Shown here: in pieces, positions 1 through 9,785 of the stretch
How positions within the stretch are numbered: position 1 is the stretch's first letter
How the letters are laid out: every line of letters begins with the position of its first letter
Origin: GCA-003244245 sp963822695
Lineage (GTDB): Bacteria > Actinomycetota > Actinomycetes > Mycobacteriales > Pseudonocardiaceae
Assembly (NCBI GenBank): GCA_963822695.1
Contig: CAWGJH010000005.1
Coordinates: 55,848 to 119,847 of the forward strand
Reading direction: 5' to 3'
DNA length: 64,000 nt
Notes under the pieces: model-generated
Told to the model about the DNA's origin: nothing
Seen by the model: only the letters and a program-made list of their open reading frames with translations
Database searches by the model: none
Position numbers and translations under genes: made by a program

Positions 1-2
1 CC

Positions 3-485
3 CAGTGCGAAGTTGTGCGGGAAGCGTTTGAGGGCACAGTTGAAATACTGTCAGAGTCCACGGCTGCGCAATTCAAGGTTGGCAATGACGTTTATGGACT
101 CTTGCGTCCCGACAAGATTGTTGCCTATTTTTCGGACTTGTCGGATCTGGAAGAAGTTGCCAAGAATTTGGCGCAAAGACTCGTGGGAGTGCCGCCGCAT
201 GGTGTACCGTTCACGGCTGAGATTGCTGGCGATGGCTTGATTTCTTGGGGCATTGACCCACCTCGGGACCAGCAGGTGTTGGCTTGGCAGGAGCGGGAGA
301 GTTGGCGATTGTGGATTACTAACCAGTTGGCGACTGCGTTGCTCATGGCTCGGGGTTATGAGCCGGGTCCAGTGGAGCCGTGGCAGTTCGCGTTGGAGTG
401 TCTCCGGTTGCGAGGTGTCGATACGCAGTTTTGGAGACCTCTGGGTGACCTAGGGTGGAGTAGCGTTCCGGTAGAGGATGAGTGA
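3..485 (+). CDS. C-terminal part of a HopA1-like protein (5' end outside window)
   Basis: The reading frame is open to the left edge, so the GTG at 15 need not be the start and the gene probably begins outside the window. About 160 residues are visible. The spacing of the blocks IVAYF, a Pro-rich PFTAEI segment, GLISWGIDPP, a Ser-Trp-Arg segment and a final LRGVDTQFW reminds me of T3SS-effector HopA1-family proteins, which in class V lanthipeptide clusters (LxmY type) act with a kinase-like protein to form dehydroamino acids. This is a memory-based resemblance, not an alignment. Its stop overlaps the start of the kinase-LanC gene by 8 bp, so the two are translationally coupled and probably work on the same peptide. 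It could instead be an unrelated accessory protein of a LanKC-like operon. Confidence 0.5.
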   Translation, partial: QCEVVREAFEGTVEILSESTAAQFKVGNDVYGLLRPDKIVAYFSDLSDLEEVAKNLAQRLVGVPPHGVPFTAEIAGDGLISWGIDPPRDQQVLAWQERESWRLWITNQLATALLMARGYEPGPVEPWQFALECLRLRGVDTQFWRPLGDLGWSSVPVEDE

Positions 486-2910
486 TCAAGTGTCGATAAC
501 CGAGGCGTTTGTCCTGCCTGCCGATGTGGTTATTTGTGCTGTTAAGGATCTGTCACCGAAGGCGCGTGATCAACTAAAGTCTGAGGAAGGAGATTATGCG
601 GTCACGCGGCCACGATCTCGAGCGTCATCAACGATCGTGGACGCTCAAGCCGTTGAGCTTCTCGAGTACTTTCGAACACCAACCACCATTGTGGAGGCGG
701 TCGTCGGCTACAGCCGTAGACATAAACTCGATCCGAAGAAAACGCTAGATGAGGCATTTCCGATGGTTCATCGCTTCATTCAGTTGAAGATATTGGTACC
801 TGCTGACGGTAAGCGGGCCGCCCCCATCACATCAAGTTTTCAGGCTGGCTCCAAGGTCGGAGAGTGGCGCGTTCAACGACTCATCCATCTCATTGAAGAC
901 ACCGAAGTTTACCAAGTTGTCAATAGCGCAGATCGGATCGCTGCGCTAAAATTTCTTCGGCCTGGCTCTGGGGAGGAGGTTCGCAAGAGATTCGATCGAG
1001 AAGCCGAAATCTTGAAAAGCCTGGACGGGCGCGTCAACCCAACGCTTCTGGAGGTCGGCGATTTTGAGAACCAGCCGCTTTTGGTCATGGAGTGGTGTCC
1101 TGGGAGAAATGCAACCACGGCGGCTGAAAATGCGCGTCGATTCGTGTTTTCTGAAGGACCACAGAGGCTACTTGTTCTCTGTCAAGCGATTGTGGATTCC
1201 TATGCTCATCTTCACGCTCAGGGCGTCATCCACTCCGATGTCTATCCACAAAACGTCTTGGTGGATCCCGATGGCGGCGTCAAGATCGTCGATTACGGTC
1301 TCGCCCGCTGGGTGGAAAAAACAGGTTTGGACAGTTCTAGAAAGCTCCGCAGAGGTGGTTTTGGCCCCTTCTTTGAGCCCGAATACGCACAGGCGCGCCT
1401 TGCCGGAAAGCGACCACCCAAGTCGACAATGACTGGAGAACAGTATTCGATTGCTGCAATGGTCTACCATCTGATCACGGGCGCGTATTATACAGACTTC
1501 TCTGTTGAGAAGGAGGAGTTTTGGCGGCAAATATGCGAAGACGACCCCTTGCCGTTCTCAATGTGCGGGATAGAGCCGTGGCGGGAACTCGAAGAAGTTC
1601 TCCAGAAAGCGCTGAGCAAAAATCCCCTGGAACGCTATAACTCGGTTCAGGAATTTGCGGAAGCGCTAAAGAATGTCGACAGTTCGCGGGGGTCTGTCGC
1701 TATGCGCGTTCCCCGCGGCGGCGAGCATTCGACAGCGAAGGAATTGTTGAACGGCCTACTCGAAAACGTAGACCTAACGGGCACTTGGCTTTCTTCAGCG
1801 CTCACGGTATCGCCAATTTGCTCGGTGAATCACGGTGCTGCGGGTGTCGCGTACTGGCTTTACCGGCTTGCATGTGTCCGAAGTGACCCCCGACTGTTGT
1901 CGCTCGCCGACGTTTGGATCAATAAGTCGATATCGGCGATGGGATCGAGTTCGGCATTTTATTCCAGCGAGCGAGGACTCACCGAAAAAGTGGTGGGCAA
2001 CATATCCCTATATCACAATTCAAGCGGTGTGCATTGCGTGCAGGCTCTTATTAGTCACGCAATGGGTGACATGGTATCACTGCAGCCGGCGGCGACAGCA
2101 TTCGTTGACGCATCGAGAGCAGATTGTGAAAATCTTGATGTCACACTCGGTAGATGTGGAACACTCATCGGCTGCTCACTGCTGCTTGAGACAATGCCAG
2201 TCAACCCCTTACTAGACACCTCTCCTGTGACCCAGCTCGGGAATGACGTTGCACGAGGCGTCTGGGATGAGCTAGGATCCTTTCCTACAATAACAGAGTG
2301 TTATGACTTTCCCTTCCTGGGGATTGCGCACGGATGGGCAGGCGTACTTTACGCAACCATGCGGTGGTGTCAGGCTTCAAACCAGGAAATTCCAACCACT
2401 CTCAGGTCACGTCTGGAACAGCTAGCTGACTGCGGCGAACCTCACGGTAGTGGCATCCGATGGCGACGGAAGATAAGACGCGAGCATCAAAAGCATGCCA
2501 ACGAATACATGATCGGCTGGTGTAACGGCAGCGCGGGATTCATATACCTTTGGACCCTCGCGCACCGGCTGTTCGCTGACCAGCGCTACCTCACGCTTGC
2601 CGATCGGGCCGCTAGAAATTCGTGGGAGCAAGCCGACACGCTCGGAAACCTCTGCTGCGGTCTTGCTGGGCAAGCGTATGCGTTACTCAATTTCTACAAG
2701 CATACAGGCGATCGAGAATGGTTGGTGCGCGCCTGGAAGCTAGCCGATCAGGCCGCAGTGGGCGTCTTCCCGTCTGACTTCAGCAGAAGTTTGTACATGG
2801 GCCAACTCGGTGTCGGGTTGTTGGCCGGAGAGTTATCAAGACCGCAAGAAGCCTGCATGCCCCTCTTCGAAGCGGAGAACGCTCCGAATGTCATAGTCCA
2901 GGGCTCTTGA
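478..2910 (+). CDS. Kinase-LanC fusion, lanthipeptide synthetase-like
   Basis: 810 residues in three parts. Residues 1-120 resemble a small winged-helix or PqqD/RRE-like peptide-binding fold, with a DAQAVELLEYF segment and a following helical block; this part is weakly supported. Residues 130-400 are a protein kinase fold with K158, the catalytic loop HSDVYPQN (D254, N259) and DYG (D272) in place of DFG. Residues 430-800 are a LanC cyclase domain with the GIAHGWAG motif (H618), WCNG (C682) and CCG (C726-C727). Known LanC zinc sites use Cys, Cys and His (CHG); here the His position is Cys, as in the CCG-type LanM enzymes. There is no OspF-like lyase domain as in LanL, so dehydration would need a partner, perhaps the upstream protein. 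No precursor peptide is visible in the window; it may lie upstream. Confidence 0.85.
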   Translation: MSDQVSITEAFVLPADVVICAVKDLSPKARDQLKSEEGDYAVTRPRSRASSTIVDAQAVELLEYFRTPTTIVEAVVGYSRRHKLDPKKTLDEAFPMVHRFIQLKILVPADGKRAAPITSSFQAGSKVGEWRVQRLIHLIEDTEVYQVVNSADRIAALKFLRPGSGEEVRKRFDREAEILKSLDGRVNPTLLEVGDFENQPLLVMEWCPGRNATTAAENARRFVFSEGPQRLLVLCQAIVDSYAHLHAQGVIHSDVYPQNVLVDPDGGVKIVDYGLARWVEKTGLDSSRKLRRGGFGPFFEPEYAQARLAGKRPPKSTMTGEQYSIAAMVYHLITGAYYTDFSVEKEEFWRQICEDDPLPFSMCGIEPWRELEEVLQKALSKNPLERYNSVQEFAEALKNVDSSRGSVAMRVPRGGEHSTAKELLNGLLENVDLTGTWLSSALTVSPICSVNHGAAGVAYWLYRLACVRSDPRLLSLADVWINKSISAMGSSSAFYSSERGLTEKVVGNISLYHNSSGVHCVQALISHAMGDMVSLQPAATAFVDASRADCENLDVTLGRCGTLIGCSLLLETMPVNPLLDTSPVTQLGNDVARGVWDELGSFPTITECYDFPFLGIAHGWAGVLYATMRWCQASNQEIPTTLRSRLEQLADCGEPHGSGIRWRRKIRREHQKHANEYMIGWCNGSAGFIYLWTLAHRLFADQRYLTLADRAARNSWEQADTLGNLCCGLAGQAYALLNFYKHTGDREWLVRAWKLADQAAVGVFPSDFSRSLYMGQLGVGLLAGELSRPQEACMPLFEAENAPNVIVQGS

Positions 2911-3221
2911 TGGGACGAAGGCACAGAACATTTGGGTCGGTCGTGGTGAGCATGGGCGCAACAAACCCGATAGTCACGCGGTCGCTCATTCTGCTTGCAG
3001 CCACGGATGTAGTCGCTTGGTGGTGCGCCAGGGGTGAAGGGTCCGGGAAGAGTCACCCGGCCGGTGGCAGCTGCTACCACGCCTTGGCTCAGTTTCGCGG
3101 GTCGTGAGCCCGGCGGAGATAGGGATCCCCAGCGAGAGTTTGGGCAGTTCAGAATGGGAGGCACGAGTAGGGAGCCAACCAAGTAGGCTCATTCACGGCC
3201 TCGCGGACCGCAAAGAGGGAT
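2911..3221. other. Intergenic, no gene recognised
   Basis: I see no convincing coding sequence or strong hairpin here. Short open frames exist on both strands but none resembles a family I know. Confidence 0.5.
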
Positions 3222-3416
3222 CGTCGTTTCATCGGTCCGTACGAAGCGCCGCTGCCCTGGCTCCCGGCAGGCAACCCGGAGATGTACTTCGTGGCCGGTA
3301 ATGACGACTGGCACGACGGCCTCACCGCCTTCATCCGCTCGTTCTGTCAGGGCGGATGGGTTCGGGCCCGGCGTACTCACCAAACGCGCAGCTACGACGT
3401 TCGTCTTGGTACCGGT
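3222..3416 (+). pseudogene. Fragment of a calcineurin-like metallophosphoesterase
   Basis: The frame reads RRFIGPYEAPLPWL, then a VAGNDDWHDGLTAF block, then an FCQG and RRTHQTRSY block. These match in order the segment around the GNHDW metal motif and the downstream RQTRSY element of actinobacterial metallophosphoesterases. Only about 60 codons remain, and the metal-binding GNHDW has become GNDDW, so it cannot be functional. It ends where the next remnant begins on the opposite strand. Confidence 0.6.
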
Positions 3417-3420
3417 CCGT

Positions 3421-4017
3421 TCAGGCGCGTCCGGCGCGGAGCAGTCGGATCACCGCGGTCTCTACCGCAGCCCGGACGTTGTCGTCGAACAGGTCGAGTG
3501 AACTCGGCGTCGCACTGTTGAGCCGACGCAGGGTGGGTAGCACGGTGTGGCCCTGCTCGAACTGGGCGATCAGCCTGGGATCCACGTAGGACTCCCGGGC
3601 CACTGCCGGTGTGTTGCCTAGATGGTCGGCCACTTCCCGCATCGCGGCGGCCACCCGCTTGGCCTGAGCGCGCGGCGTGGCCGGCACGCCATCCCGCGCC
3701 TGCACGGCCAGAGCTGCGGCGGCGAGCACGGTGGCGTTCCAGGTGCGCAGATCCTTGCACGTGTAGCGGCGTCCGGCGAGTGCCTTGACGGCGTCGTTGA
3801 GGTCCGACGTATGCACGTCACGCCAGCTACGTCCGTCCCGGTAGGCGAGCAACTCGTCTCCACCGCCGCGCCGACGCAGCAGCGAGGCCACCACCCGGTG
3901 CACCGACGGATCGTGCAGCTCCACCGTGCGCGGGATGCCGCCCTTAGCGACGTAGTCGATCAGGACTGTGCCGCGGTGCAGCCGGACGTGCTCGCGGCGC
4001 AGCGTCGCCAGCCCGAA
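3421..4017 (-). pseudogene. C-terminal fragment of a eukaryotic-type DNA topoisomerase IB
   Basis: The frame carries FGLATLRREHV, a VAKGG block, KDLRTWNAT and finally LGNTPAVARESYVDPR. These are the catalytic-core blocks of poxvirus/bacterial topoisomerase IB, including the nucleophilic Tyr in SYVDPR. An in-frame TGA lies just before FGLATL and no start precedes it, so the N-terminal half is missing. About 195 codons remain of the usual 320 or more. Confidence 0.8.
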
Positions 4018-4439
4018 GGTGCCGGGTCAGGTCATCAACGCGCTCGGTTGAGGAGCCTAGGGCGGTGGACACGCCATCCTATTACCCGAGGCACGTGCCG
4101 TCCTAACGCCGCGGCGGCGATCCACTCCCAGCCACGGCACAGCCGGGCGTGGGGCTGACCTCAGCGCCCCGGCAAGCTCGTGGACCAGCTGCACTACTGC
4201 CCGTCTCACAGCACTCTTCGTCGGAGGCGGGGAATGTCAACGCCTCCGAACGCGTCGCTGCCTACGACCATGGTGAGACGTAGCGGCTTGCCCGTGGCCG
4301 TGCGAGGATGTTTCCTCGCCCAGGGACCCGGCTGCCCAGGATCCGGAAAAGACGCGATGCCACCGCCCGGTGCGGCTCCAAGGGGAACTCGCCGGATGGG
4401 GACACCGGCTGGGATGGGGAGGATCCTCGGCTCTCGTGC
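4018..4439. other. Intergenic, nothing recognised
   Basis: Long open frames cross this region but their translations are rich in Arg, Ser and Pro and match no family I know. They look like by-products of high GC content. Confidence 0.4.
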
Positions 4440-5342
4440 CTATGTCTCCGCTAGCAGGTGCAGCACCCGGAGTAAGTCGGACACCAAGCGCTCACCGTCA
4501 CGGAAGGCGTCTGCGGCACGCTCGGCTGCTAGCGCCCGACCCTTCCCCGACAGGCACCACCGCCACCAGGGGAGCAGTTGGTTCGCATCTTGTATCACCT
4601 CCTCGGCGGTCACCAGCGCGGGCCAATTCCAGGCGGCGGCCTGCGCACTGACCTTGCCTCCACCGTCAACTGGGTCCACGGCCAGCACGGGCACCCCCTG
4701 TCGCAGCGTGAGCACAAGGCCGTGCAGTCGGGTGGTGAGCACCGAGTCGAGCCGGCACAGCACCGAGTCGAGTTGGCCCGGTGTGCTGGGATTGCGCCAG
4801 TGCCGTGGGTCAAGCCGGGTGTCCACCGGCACCCAGGCGCAGTCCTGCTCCAGCATCCACGCCTTGATCCGCTGGTGCACCTCGTCGTGTCTGCGTCGCT
4901 CACCATATTCGGGCTGGCCGGGGGCCAGCACCACACCGACGACCGGCACCCGGTCAGTGCGCGCCGTTGCCGCGAGATCCCGGCGTCCTTGCCCTGCCAG
5001 GGTGTCGCGGGCGAGTACCGCATCGAATCCGGTGACCGCAGGATCAGCCGGGTCAAGCACGGTGACGCCGACCGCGATCCGGCAGCATCGGCTAAAGCGG
5101 GTATGCAGCGATCGTACCAGCTCACCATGCGCCGGTCCGCAGGCGAACACCACATGCGTGTAATGCTCGGGATTGGCGTCATCCAAGCTGAGGCTGTCCG
5201 GCCGGAATACCTGGCTCCACGCCACTTCACAACACACCCCTGCACGAACCAATGCCCGTTGAACCTGGTCCATGCTCAACACATCACCCGCGGTTGCTTC
5301 ACCGTGCAGAAAACTTGGCCATCCGGTCAGCAGTACTCGCAT
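4440..5342 (-). CDS. Polysaccharide pyruvyl transferase-like protein
   Basis: 300 residues starting MRVLLTGWPSFLHGEATAGD; the start at 5342 has a G-rich site about 6 nt upstream. The N-terminal part looks Rossmann-like (VVFACGP block), and the C-terminal part has the VLTTRLHG segment followed by GVPVLAVDP, which is the hallmark of the pyruvyl transferase superfamily (CsaB and WcaK related; TRLH around the active site). These enzymes transfer ketal-pyruvate from PEP onto sugars of cell-surface glycans. The sugar acceptor cannot be inferred. No glycosyltransferases are adjacent, so a role in capsule or secondary-wall polymer is only an inference from the family. Confidence 0.75.
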   Translation of the reverse strand: MRVLLTGWPSFLHGEATAGDVLSMDQVQRALVRAGVCCEVAWSQVFRPDSLSLDDANPEHYTHVVFACGPAHGELVRSLHTRFSRCCRIAVGVTVLDPADPAVTGFDAVLARDTLAGQGRRDLAATARTDRVPVVGVVLAPGQPEYGERRRHDEVHQRIKAWMLEQDCAWVPVDTRLDPRHWRNPSTPGQLDSVLCRLDSVLTTRLHGLVLTLRQGVPVLAVDPVDGGGKVSAQAAAWNWPALVTAEEVIQDANQLLPWWRWCLSGKGRALAAERAADAFRDGERLVSDLLRVLHLLAET

Positions 5343-5447
5343 ATATACCCCGATCATGTGATCCGGTCCAGGTTGCGGGGACGCGTTTACCTATACAAAC
5401 CCGAGCCGTGGGCATGGGGCAGGAGGTAACGACGCTCATTATAGCCA

Positions 5448-5840
5448 TCAGATACCCTGACGTACACTGGCCGAACCGTCGATAGTGTCGTCAAGTGTTG
5501 AATTGGTGAATGCCGTCATCCGCCGGCCCTGGAACAGCCGGCTGCCGTCCTGCCAGTTGGCCGGGAGCAATCCAGCTGGGCCGTGGCAGGCTGCGGTCAC
5601 CACACGGCCTGCGTCGGGTAACTCGGTGATGACCTCGCCGAGTGGCGCGCACTGGGAAAGATCCTCCACGTGCCCGTGGCCGCCCGGAATGTAGATGGCG
5701 TCGTACGCACCGGCGCGCCCGGCTGCATGTTCCACCGCCATCGGCTGCGCCAGCTCGGCCTCGATGGAGTCGATGTAGCAGGCTGGTCGGGCCGTTTCAG
5801 CGCGATTGCTGGGGGTACCCGCACTACGGAACACATTCGG
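5448..5840 (-). pseudogene. Fragment of a DJ-1/PfpI (Hsp31-type) glutaminase-like protein
   Basis: The recognisable core is a YDAIYIPGGHGHVEDL block followed by VVTAACHGPAGLL, with the nucleophilic Cys in the ACHG elbow as in Hsp31-type glyoxalase/amidotransferase-like proteins. After TAFTNSTLDD the family similarity stops, so the C-terminal third is missing, and the N-terminus is also unlike the family. The family is normally about 225 residues; only about 110 are recognisable. Confidence 0.7.
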
Positions 5841-5892
5841 CGCGGTGGCTGGTGTGGATGATAGCATAGCGTTCTCGGGGCCAGGAGTTGAT

Positions 5893-7749
5893 ATGCCGGA
5901 TAGCGACTTCCATCGGGAGCTAGCGCAGCAGCTGCGAGTGGACTCGGTACGCGCCAGCGCTGCGGCCGGCTCGGGTCACCCGACCTCGTCGATGTCGGCC
6001 GCAGATCTGATCGCGGTGCTGCTCGACGGCTACCTGACCTTGGACTTCCGGGTGCCAGAAGATCCTCGTAACGATCATCTGATCTTCTCAAAGGGGCATG
6101 CGTCACCGCTGTACTACGCCATGCTCAAAGCTGTCGGTGCGATCACCGATGAGGAGTTGCTCTCCTACCGCACGCTCGGTAGCCGGCTTGAGGGTCATCC
6201 CACCCCACGGATCCCGCCGACCGATGTGGCCACCGGCTCGTTGGGACAGGGCTTGCCGGTGGGGGTGGGTCTGGCTCTGACTGGAAAGAGGCTGGATCGG
6301 CTGCCCTACCGGGTGTGGGTGCTCTGCGGAGACTCCGAGTTGGCCGAGGGCTCCATGTGGGAGGCCTTTCAATATGCGGCGTGGGCGGAGCTGGACAACC
6401 TCACCGCAATCGTCGATGTCAACCGGCTCGGCCAGACCCGGGAGACCATGCTTGGCTGGGACCTTGCGGGCTACGCAGCGCGGACCCGCGCCTTTGGCTG
6501 GCATCCGATCGTTGTCAACGGTCACGACGTGGATGCCATCGACGCGGCTTTTGCTGAAGCCACTGCGACCACGGGACGTCCCACTGTCGTACTCGCCCGC
6601 ACAAAGAAGGGGCGCGGTGTGAAGGCGGTTGAGGACCAGACGGGCAAGCACGGTAAGCCATTGGAGGATCCCCAGGCGGCGATCAGTGAGCTCGGCGGCG
6701 AGCGTGATCTGACCGTGCGGGTGGCCACGCCGCAGGGGCCTGAGGAAGCGCACCGCTTCCCGAGCGCCGGCACCGAACTGCCCACGTGGGAACTCGGCGA
6801 GCAGGTCGCCACCCGCCAGGCCTACGGGCAAGCGCTGGCCGCGCTCGGCGGACAGCGCGGGGACGTCGTGGCTCTCGACGGCGAGGTCTCCAACTCCACA
6901 GCTGCCGAACTGTTTGCTCAGGCGCATCCCGATCGGTACTTCGAGATGTTTATCGCTGAGCAACAGATGGTCGCTGCGGCGGTGGGCATGCAGGCCCGCG
7001 GTTGGGTCGCTTTCGCTTCCACTTTCGGTGCGTTCCTTTCCCGCGCTTATGACTTTGTCCGGATGGCCGCGGTGTCGCGAGCAAACCTGCGCCTGTGCGG
7101 CTCACATGCCGGCGTATCCATCGGCCAGGACGGCCCTTCCCAGATGGCGTTGGAAGACATGGCGGCGCTGCGGGCGGTGCACGGGAGCACTGTGCTGCAC
7201 CCCTCCGACGCCAACCAGACCACCCGGCTGGTCGCCGAGATGGCCGATCGTCCCGGCATCTCCTACCTACGCACCCTGCGCGGCACTACTCCGGTGCGCA
7301 CCCCCGCCGACGAAGCCGTGCGCATCGGCGGCAGCCGTGTGCTGCGGGCCACTGACCACGATCACCTGACAATTGTCGCCTGTGGAATCACCGTCACCGA
7401 AGCGGATAAGGCAGCTGACGCCCTAGCCACCGACGGCGTTCGAGCACGAGTAATCGACTGCTACTCGATCAAACCCATCGACGAGGCGACCCTCACCACC
7501 GCGGCAGACCACACCAGCGGCATCATCACCGTCGAAGATCACTGGCCCGAAGGGGGCCTCGGCGAGGCCGTCCTCAGCGCTTTGGCCATGCACCCCCAGC
7601 GTCCACCGATCCGCACGCTCGCCGTCGGTGCCATGCCCATCTCCGGCAAACCCGCCGAATTGCTGCATGCCGCCGGAATCGACGCCGAAGCCATCACCAC
7701 CGCAGCACGGCAACTACTCAACCAACACTCCATTACCTCCGCCTCATGA
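5893..7749 (+). CDS. tkt: Transketolase (single chain)
   Basis: 618 residues from ATG 5893, chosen because a GGAG site at 5884-5887 sits five bases upstream; an earlier in-frame start at 5806 would add 29 unconserved residues. The N-terminal TPP half has the GSGHPTSS motif near the start, KGHASP, GSLGQGLPVG and the GDSELAEGSMWEA Mg/TPP motif. The middle (about residues 310-480) is the pyrimidine-binding domain with the conserved Glu in an AEQQMVAAAVG segment and the GVSIGQDGPSQM block. The C-terminal domain ends in TVEDHWPEGGLGEAV. It transfers two-carbon units between sugar phosphates in the pentose phosphate pathway. Its length fits the shorter transketolases found beside primary tkt genes. 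It stands alone here, between the decayed DJ-1 gene and a gene desert. Confidence 0.93.
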   Translation: MPDSDFHRELAQQLRVDSVRASAAAGSGHPTSSMSAADLIAVLLDGYLTLDFRVPEDPRNDHLIFSKGHASPLYYAMLKAVGAITDEELLSYRTLGSRLEGHPTPRIPPTDVATGSLGQGLPVGVGLALTGKRLDRLPYRVWVLCGDSELAEGSMWEAFQYAAWAELDNLTAIVDVNRLGQTRETMLGWDLAGYAARTRAFGWHPIVVNGHDVDAIDAAFAEATATTGRPTVVLARTKKGRGVKAVEDQTGKHGKPLEDPQAAISELGGERDLTVRVATPQGPEEAHRFPSAGTELPTWELGEQVATRQAYGQALAALGGQRGDVVALDGEVSNSTAAELFAQAHPDRYFEMFIAEQQMVAAAVGMQARGWVAFASTFGAFLSRAYDFVRMAAVSRANLRLCGSHAGVSIGQDGPSQMALEDMAALRAVHGSTVLHPSDANQTTRLVAEMADRPGISYLRTLRGTTPVRTPADEAVRIGGSRVLRATDHDHLTIVACGITVTEADKAADALATDGVRARVIDCYSIKPIDEATLTTAADHTSGIITVEDHWPEGGLGEAVLSALAMHPQRPPIRTLAVGAMPISGKPAELLHAAGIDAEAITTAARQLLNQHSITSAS

Positions 7750-8390
7750 CGCCCGCGACGATAGGTGCCCCGCCATTGTCAAGGGCCGAGGAAGGTGGCT
7801 GACCATCGTCGAGAAATGGGGCGACGGCGCAGAATTGGGCATCAACATTGCGCGCCACGTTCCGGTCAGTGCTGGGTGGATTATCGACGCAGGTGACGAC
7901 CTGGAGAACATCTGTCTGTGTGCTTTGCGTCCATCTGACACTGCCGCCGGCTGGATGATCAGCGGGCGGACGAGCGCGTGGAAGGTATTTACGGCCTGGC
8001 CCGTGTCCGCGCCGAGGGCGCAGTCAGCGCGGCCAGTGCACCACGCAGGCTGGGATCGGTGTAGGCCTTCTTGTCCTCGGGGGTGGCGGCGAAGGCAGGG
8101 CAGACGCCCCAGGACAGGGCCTGCCCTGTAAAACCGTTCCAACTCAGTCGAGACAGCGCCGGCGGATCCGCGCTGCGTAGCGCCCGATCCGGACGGGGAG
8201 GCATCCTCATGCGATGTGCACCCCGCCAATCTGAGACCGTCTCGTTCGCAGGCCAGCCTTCTCGGCAGCACTGGCAGGATTCCTCGGCCCGTCGGTGGCA
8301 AATTCCCGCCAGCACTCGACTTGCCAAGCCCAGGCAGCCTCCATGCTGGATCTCGCCGACGAACAGCAGGGCCGCCCACGATGCGGCTTC
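7750..8390. other. Gene-poor stretch with a possible peptidase remnant
   Basis: Open frames occur on both strands without clear homology. On the minus strand around 8010-8160 a segment reads ALSWGVCPAF followed by an AYTDPSLRGAL block, faintly like the N-terminal region of secreted tripeptidyl aminopeptidases. This is too short to call. No strong terminator was noticed. Confidence 0.3.
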
Positions 8391-9785
8391 CTACCCTCGT
8401 CTTGCTTGAGCCTTGCCGACCCACACCGTCTTGGCGTTGCAGAATTCGCGAATACCGAGGTCCGACAGCTCACGCCCGTACCCCGAGTGTTTCACTCCAC
8501 CGAACGGCAGGTGGGGGTATGAGGTGGTCATCCCGTTGATGAACACCTGACCGGCCTGCAACTCGTCGATGAACCTGTCTTGTTCGGCTGGGTCGTCCGT
8601 CCATGCGTTGGAACCGAGACCGAAGGGGGTGTCGTTGGCGAGACGGATTGCCGCGTCGATGTGCGGCACGGAATAGAGCTGGGCCACCGGGCCGAACACC
8701 TCCTCGTAGTACATCCTCATGTCCGGTGTCACCCCGGCAATCACGGTGGGCGGGTAGAACCAGCCGGGGCGATCCGGGCGCTGCCCACCGCAGAGGACCT
8801 GGGCACCCTTGCTGAGTGCGTCATCGACCAGTTCCTGGACATCTCGCAGACCCTGTTCGGTCGCGAGGGGGCCGACGTCCGTCCGCTCGTCGGTGGGGTC
8901 TCCGACCACGAGCGAGGACATGTTCTCGATGAACAGCCGCTGGAATTCCGCACCGGCGTCGGCATGGACGATGAAACGTTTCGCGGCGATGCAGCTCTGC
9001 CCGTTGTTCTGGCAGCGAGCGATGGTGGCGACTGTGGCGGCACGTGCCAAGTCGGCTGAGGGCATGACGATAAAGGGGTCGCTGCCGCCGAGTTCCAGCA
9101 CGGTCTTCTTGATCTCACGGCCGGCGATCTGCGCCACCGACCGGCCGGCGTGCTCGCTGCCGGTCAACGTCGCGGCCACCACCCTGGTGTCGGTGAGTAC
9201 CTTCTCGATGGCTTCGGCATCGATGAGCAGGGTCTGGAAGACGTCCTGCGGGAAGCCGGCCTCGAGGAACACATCCTGCAGTCGCAACGCGGTTTGCGGC
9301 ACATTGGATGCGTGCTTCAGCAGGCCGACGTTGCCTGCCATGAGGGCAGGGGCGGCGAACCGGACGACCTGCCACAACGGGAAGTTCCACGGCATGATCG
9401 CCAGAACTGGGCCGAGCGGCTGCCAGCGGGTGTAGGCCCTGGCGGCAGACACCGACTCCGGGTCGGCTGGTTCATCAGCGAGGAAGCGCTCCGCGTTCTC
9501 GGCGTAGAACCTCGCGCCGGCGGCGCATTTCGCCACTTCGGCGTTGGCGGCTTTCAGCGTCTTGCCCATTTCCAGGGTCATCAGGGCAGCGATGTCTTCA
9601 GCCTTGGCTTCCAGGATTCCGGCAGCGGCGTGCATCCAATCGGCGCGCTGCCCGAAGGTGGTTTTCCGGTAGCTGTGGTAGGCGGTCGCAGCCCTGGCGA
9701 TTCGCGCCTCGATCTCCTGGTCGCTGAAAGCCTCGAAGGTACGCAGCGTGTCACCGGTGGCAGGGTTGGTCGTCTTGATTGCCAT
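8391..9785 (-). CDS. gabD1: NADP-dependent succinate-semialdehyde dehydrogenase
   Basis: 464 residues starting MAIKTTNPATGDTLRTFEAF. A GAGGTG site lies about 9 nt upstream; in-frame codons before it are unconserved. The whole sequence follows the mycobacterial GabD1 pattern: LARYQPLG-like, IMPWNFPLWQ, LLKHASNVPQ, the catalytic Glu in VLELGGSDPF, the catalytic Cys in QNNGQSCIAAKRF, and a LPFGGVKHSGYGREL ending. The enzyme oxidises succinic semialdehyde to succinate, closing the GABA shunt or the 2-oxoglutarate decarboxylase route into the TCA cycle. No gabT or kgd neighbour is present, so it seems to be a stand-alone copy. Confidence 0.93.
   Translation of the reverse strand: MAIKTTNPATGDTLRTFEAFSDQEIEARIARAATAYHSYRKTTFGQRADWMHAAAGILEAKAEDIAALMTLEMGKTLKAANAEVAKCAAGARFYAENAERFLADEPADPESVSAARAYTRWQPLGPVLAIMPWNFPLWQVVRFAAPALMAGNVGLLKHASNVPQTALRLQDVFLEAGFPQDVFQTLLIDAEAIEKVLTDTRVVAATLTGSEHAGRSVAQIAGREIKKTVLELGGSDPFIVMPSADLARAATVATIARCQNNGQSCIAAKRFIVHADAGAEFQRLFIENMSSLVVGDPTDERTDVGPLATEQGLRDVQELVDDALSKGAQVLCGGQRPDRPGWFYPPTVIAGVTPDMRMYYEEVFGPVAQLYSVPHIDAAIRLANDTPFGLGSNAWTDDPAEQDRFIDELQAGQVFINGMTTSYPHLPFGGVKHSGYGRELSDLGIREFCNAKTVWVGKAQARRG

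Noticed and set aside
7744..8424. 226-codon minus-strand ORF after transketolase
   Set aside because: Low-complexity Arg/Pro/Gly translation. A short stretch in another frame looks peptidase-like but is not enough to call a gene.
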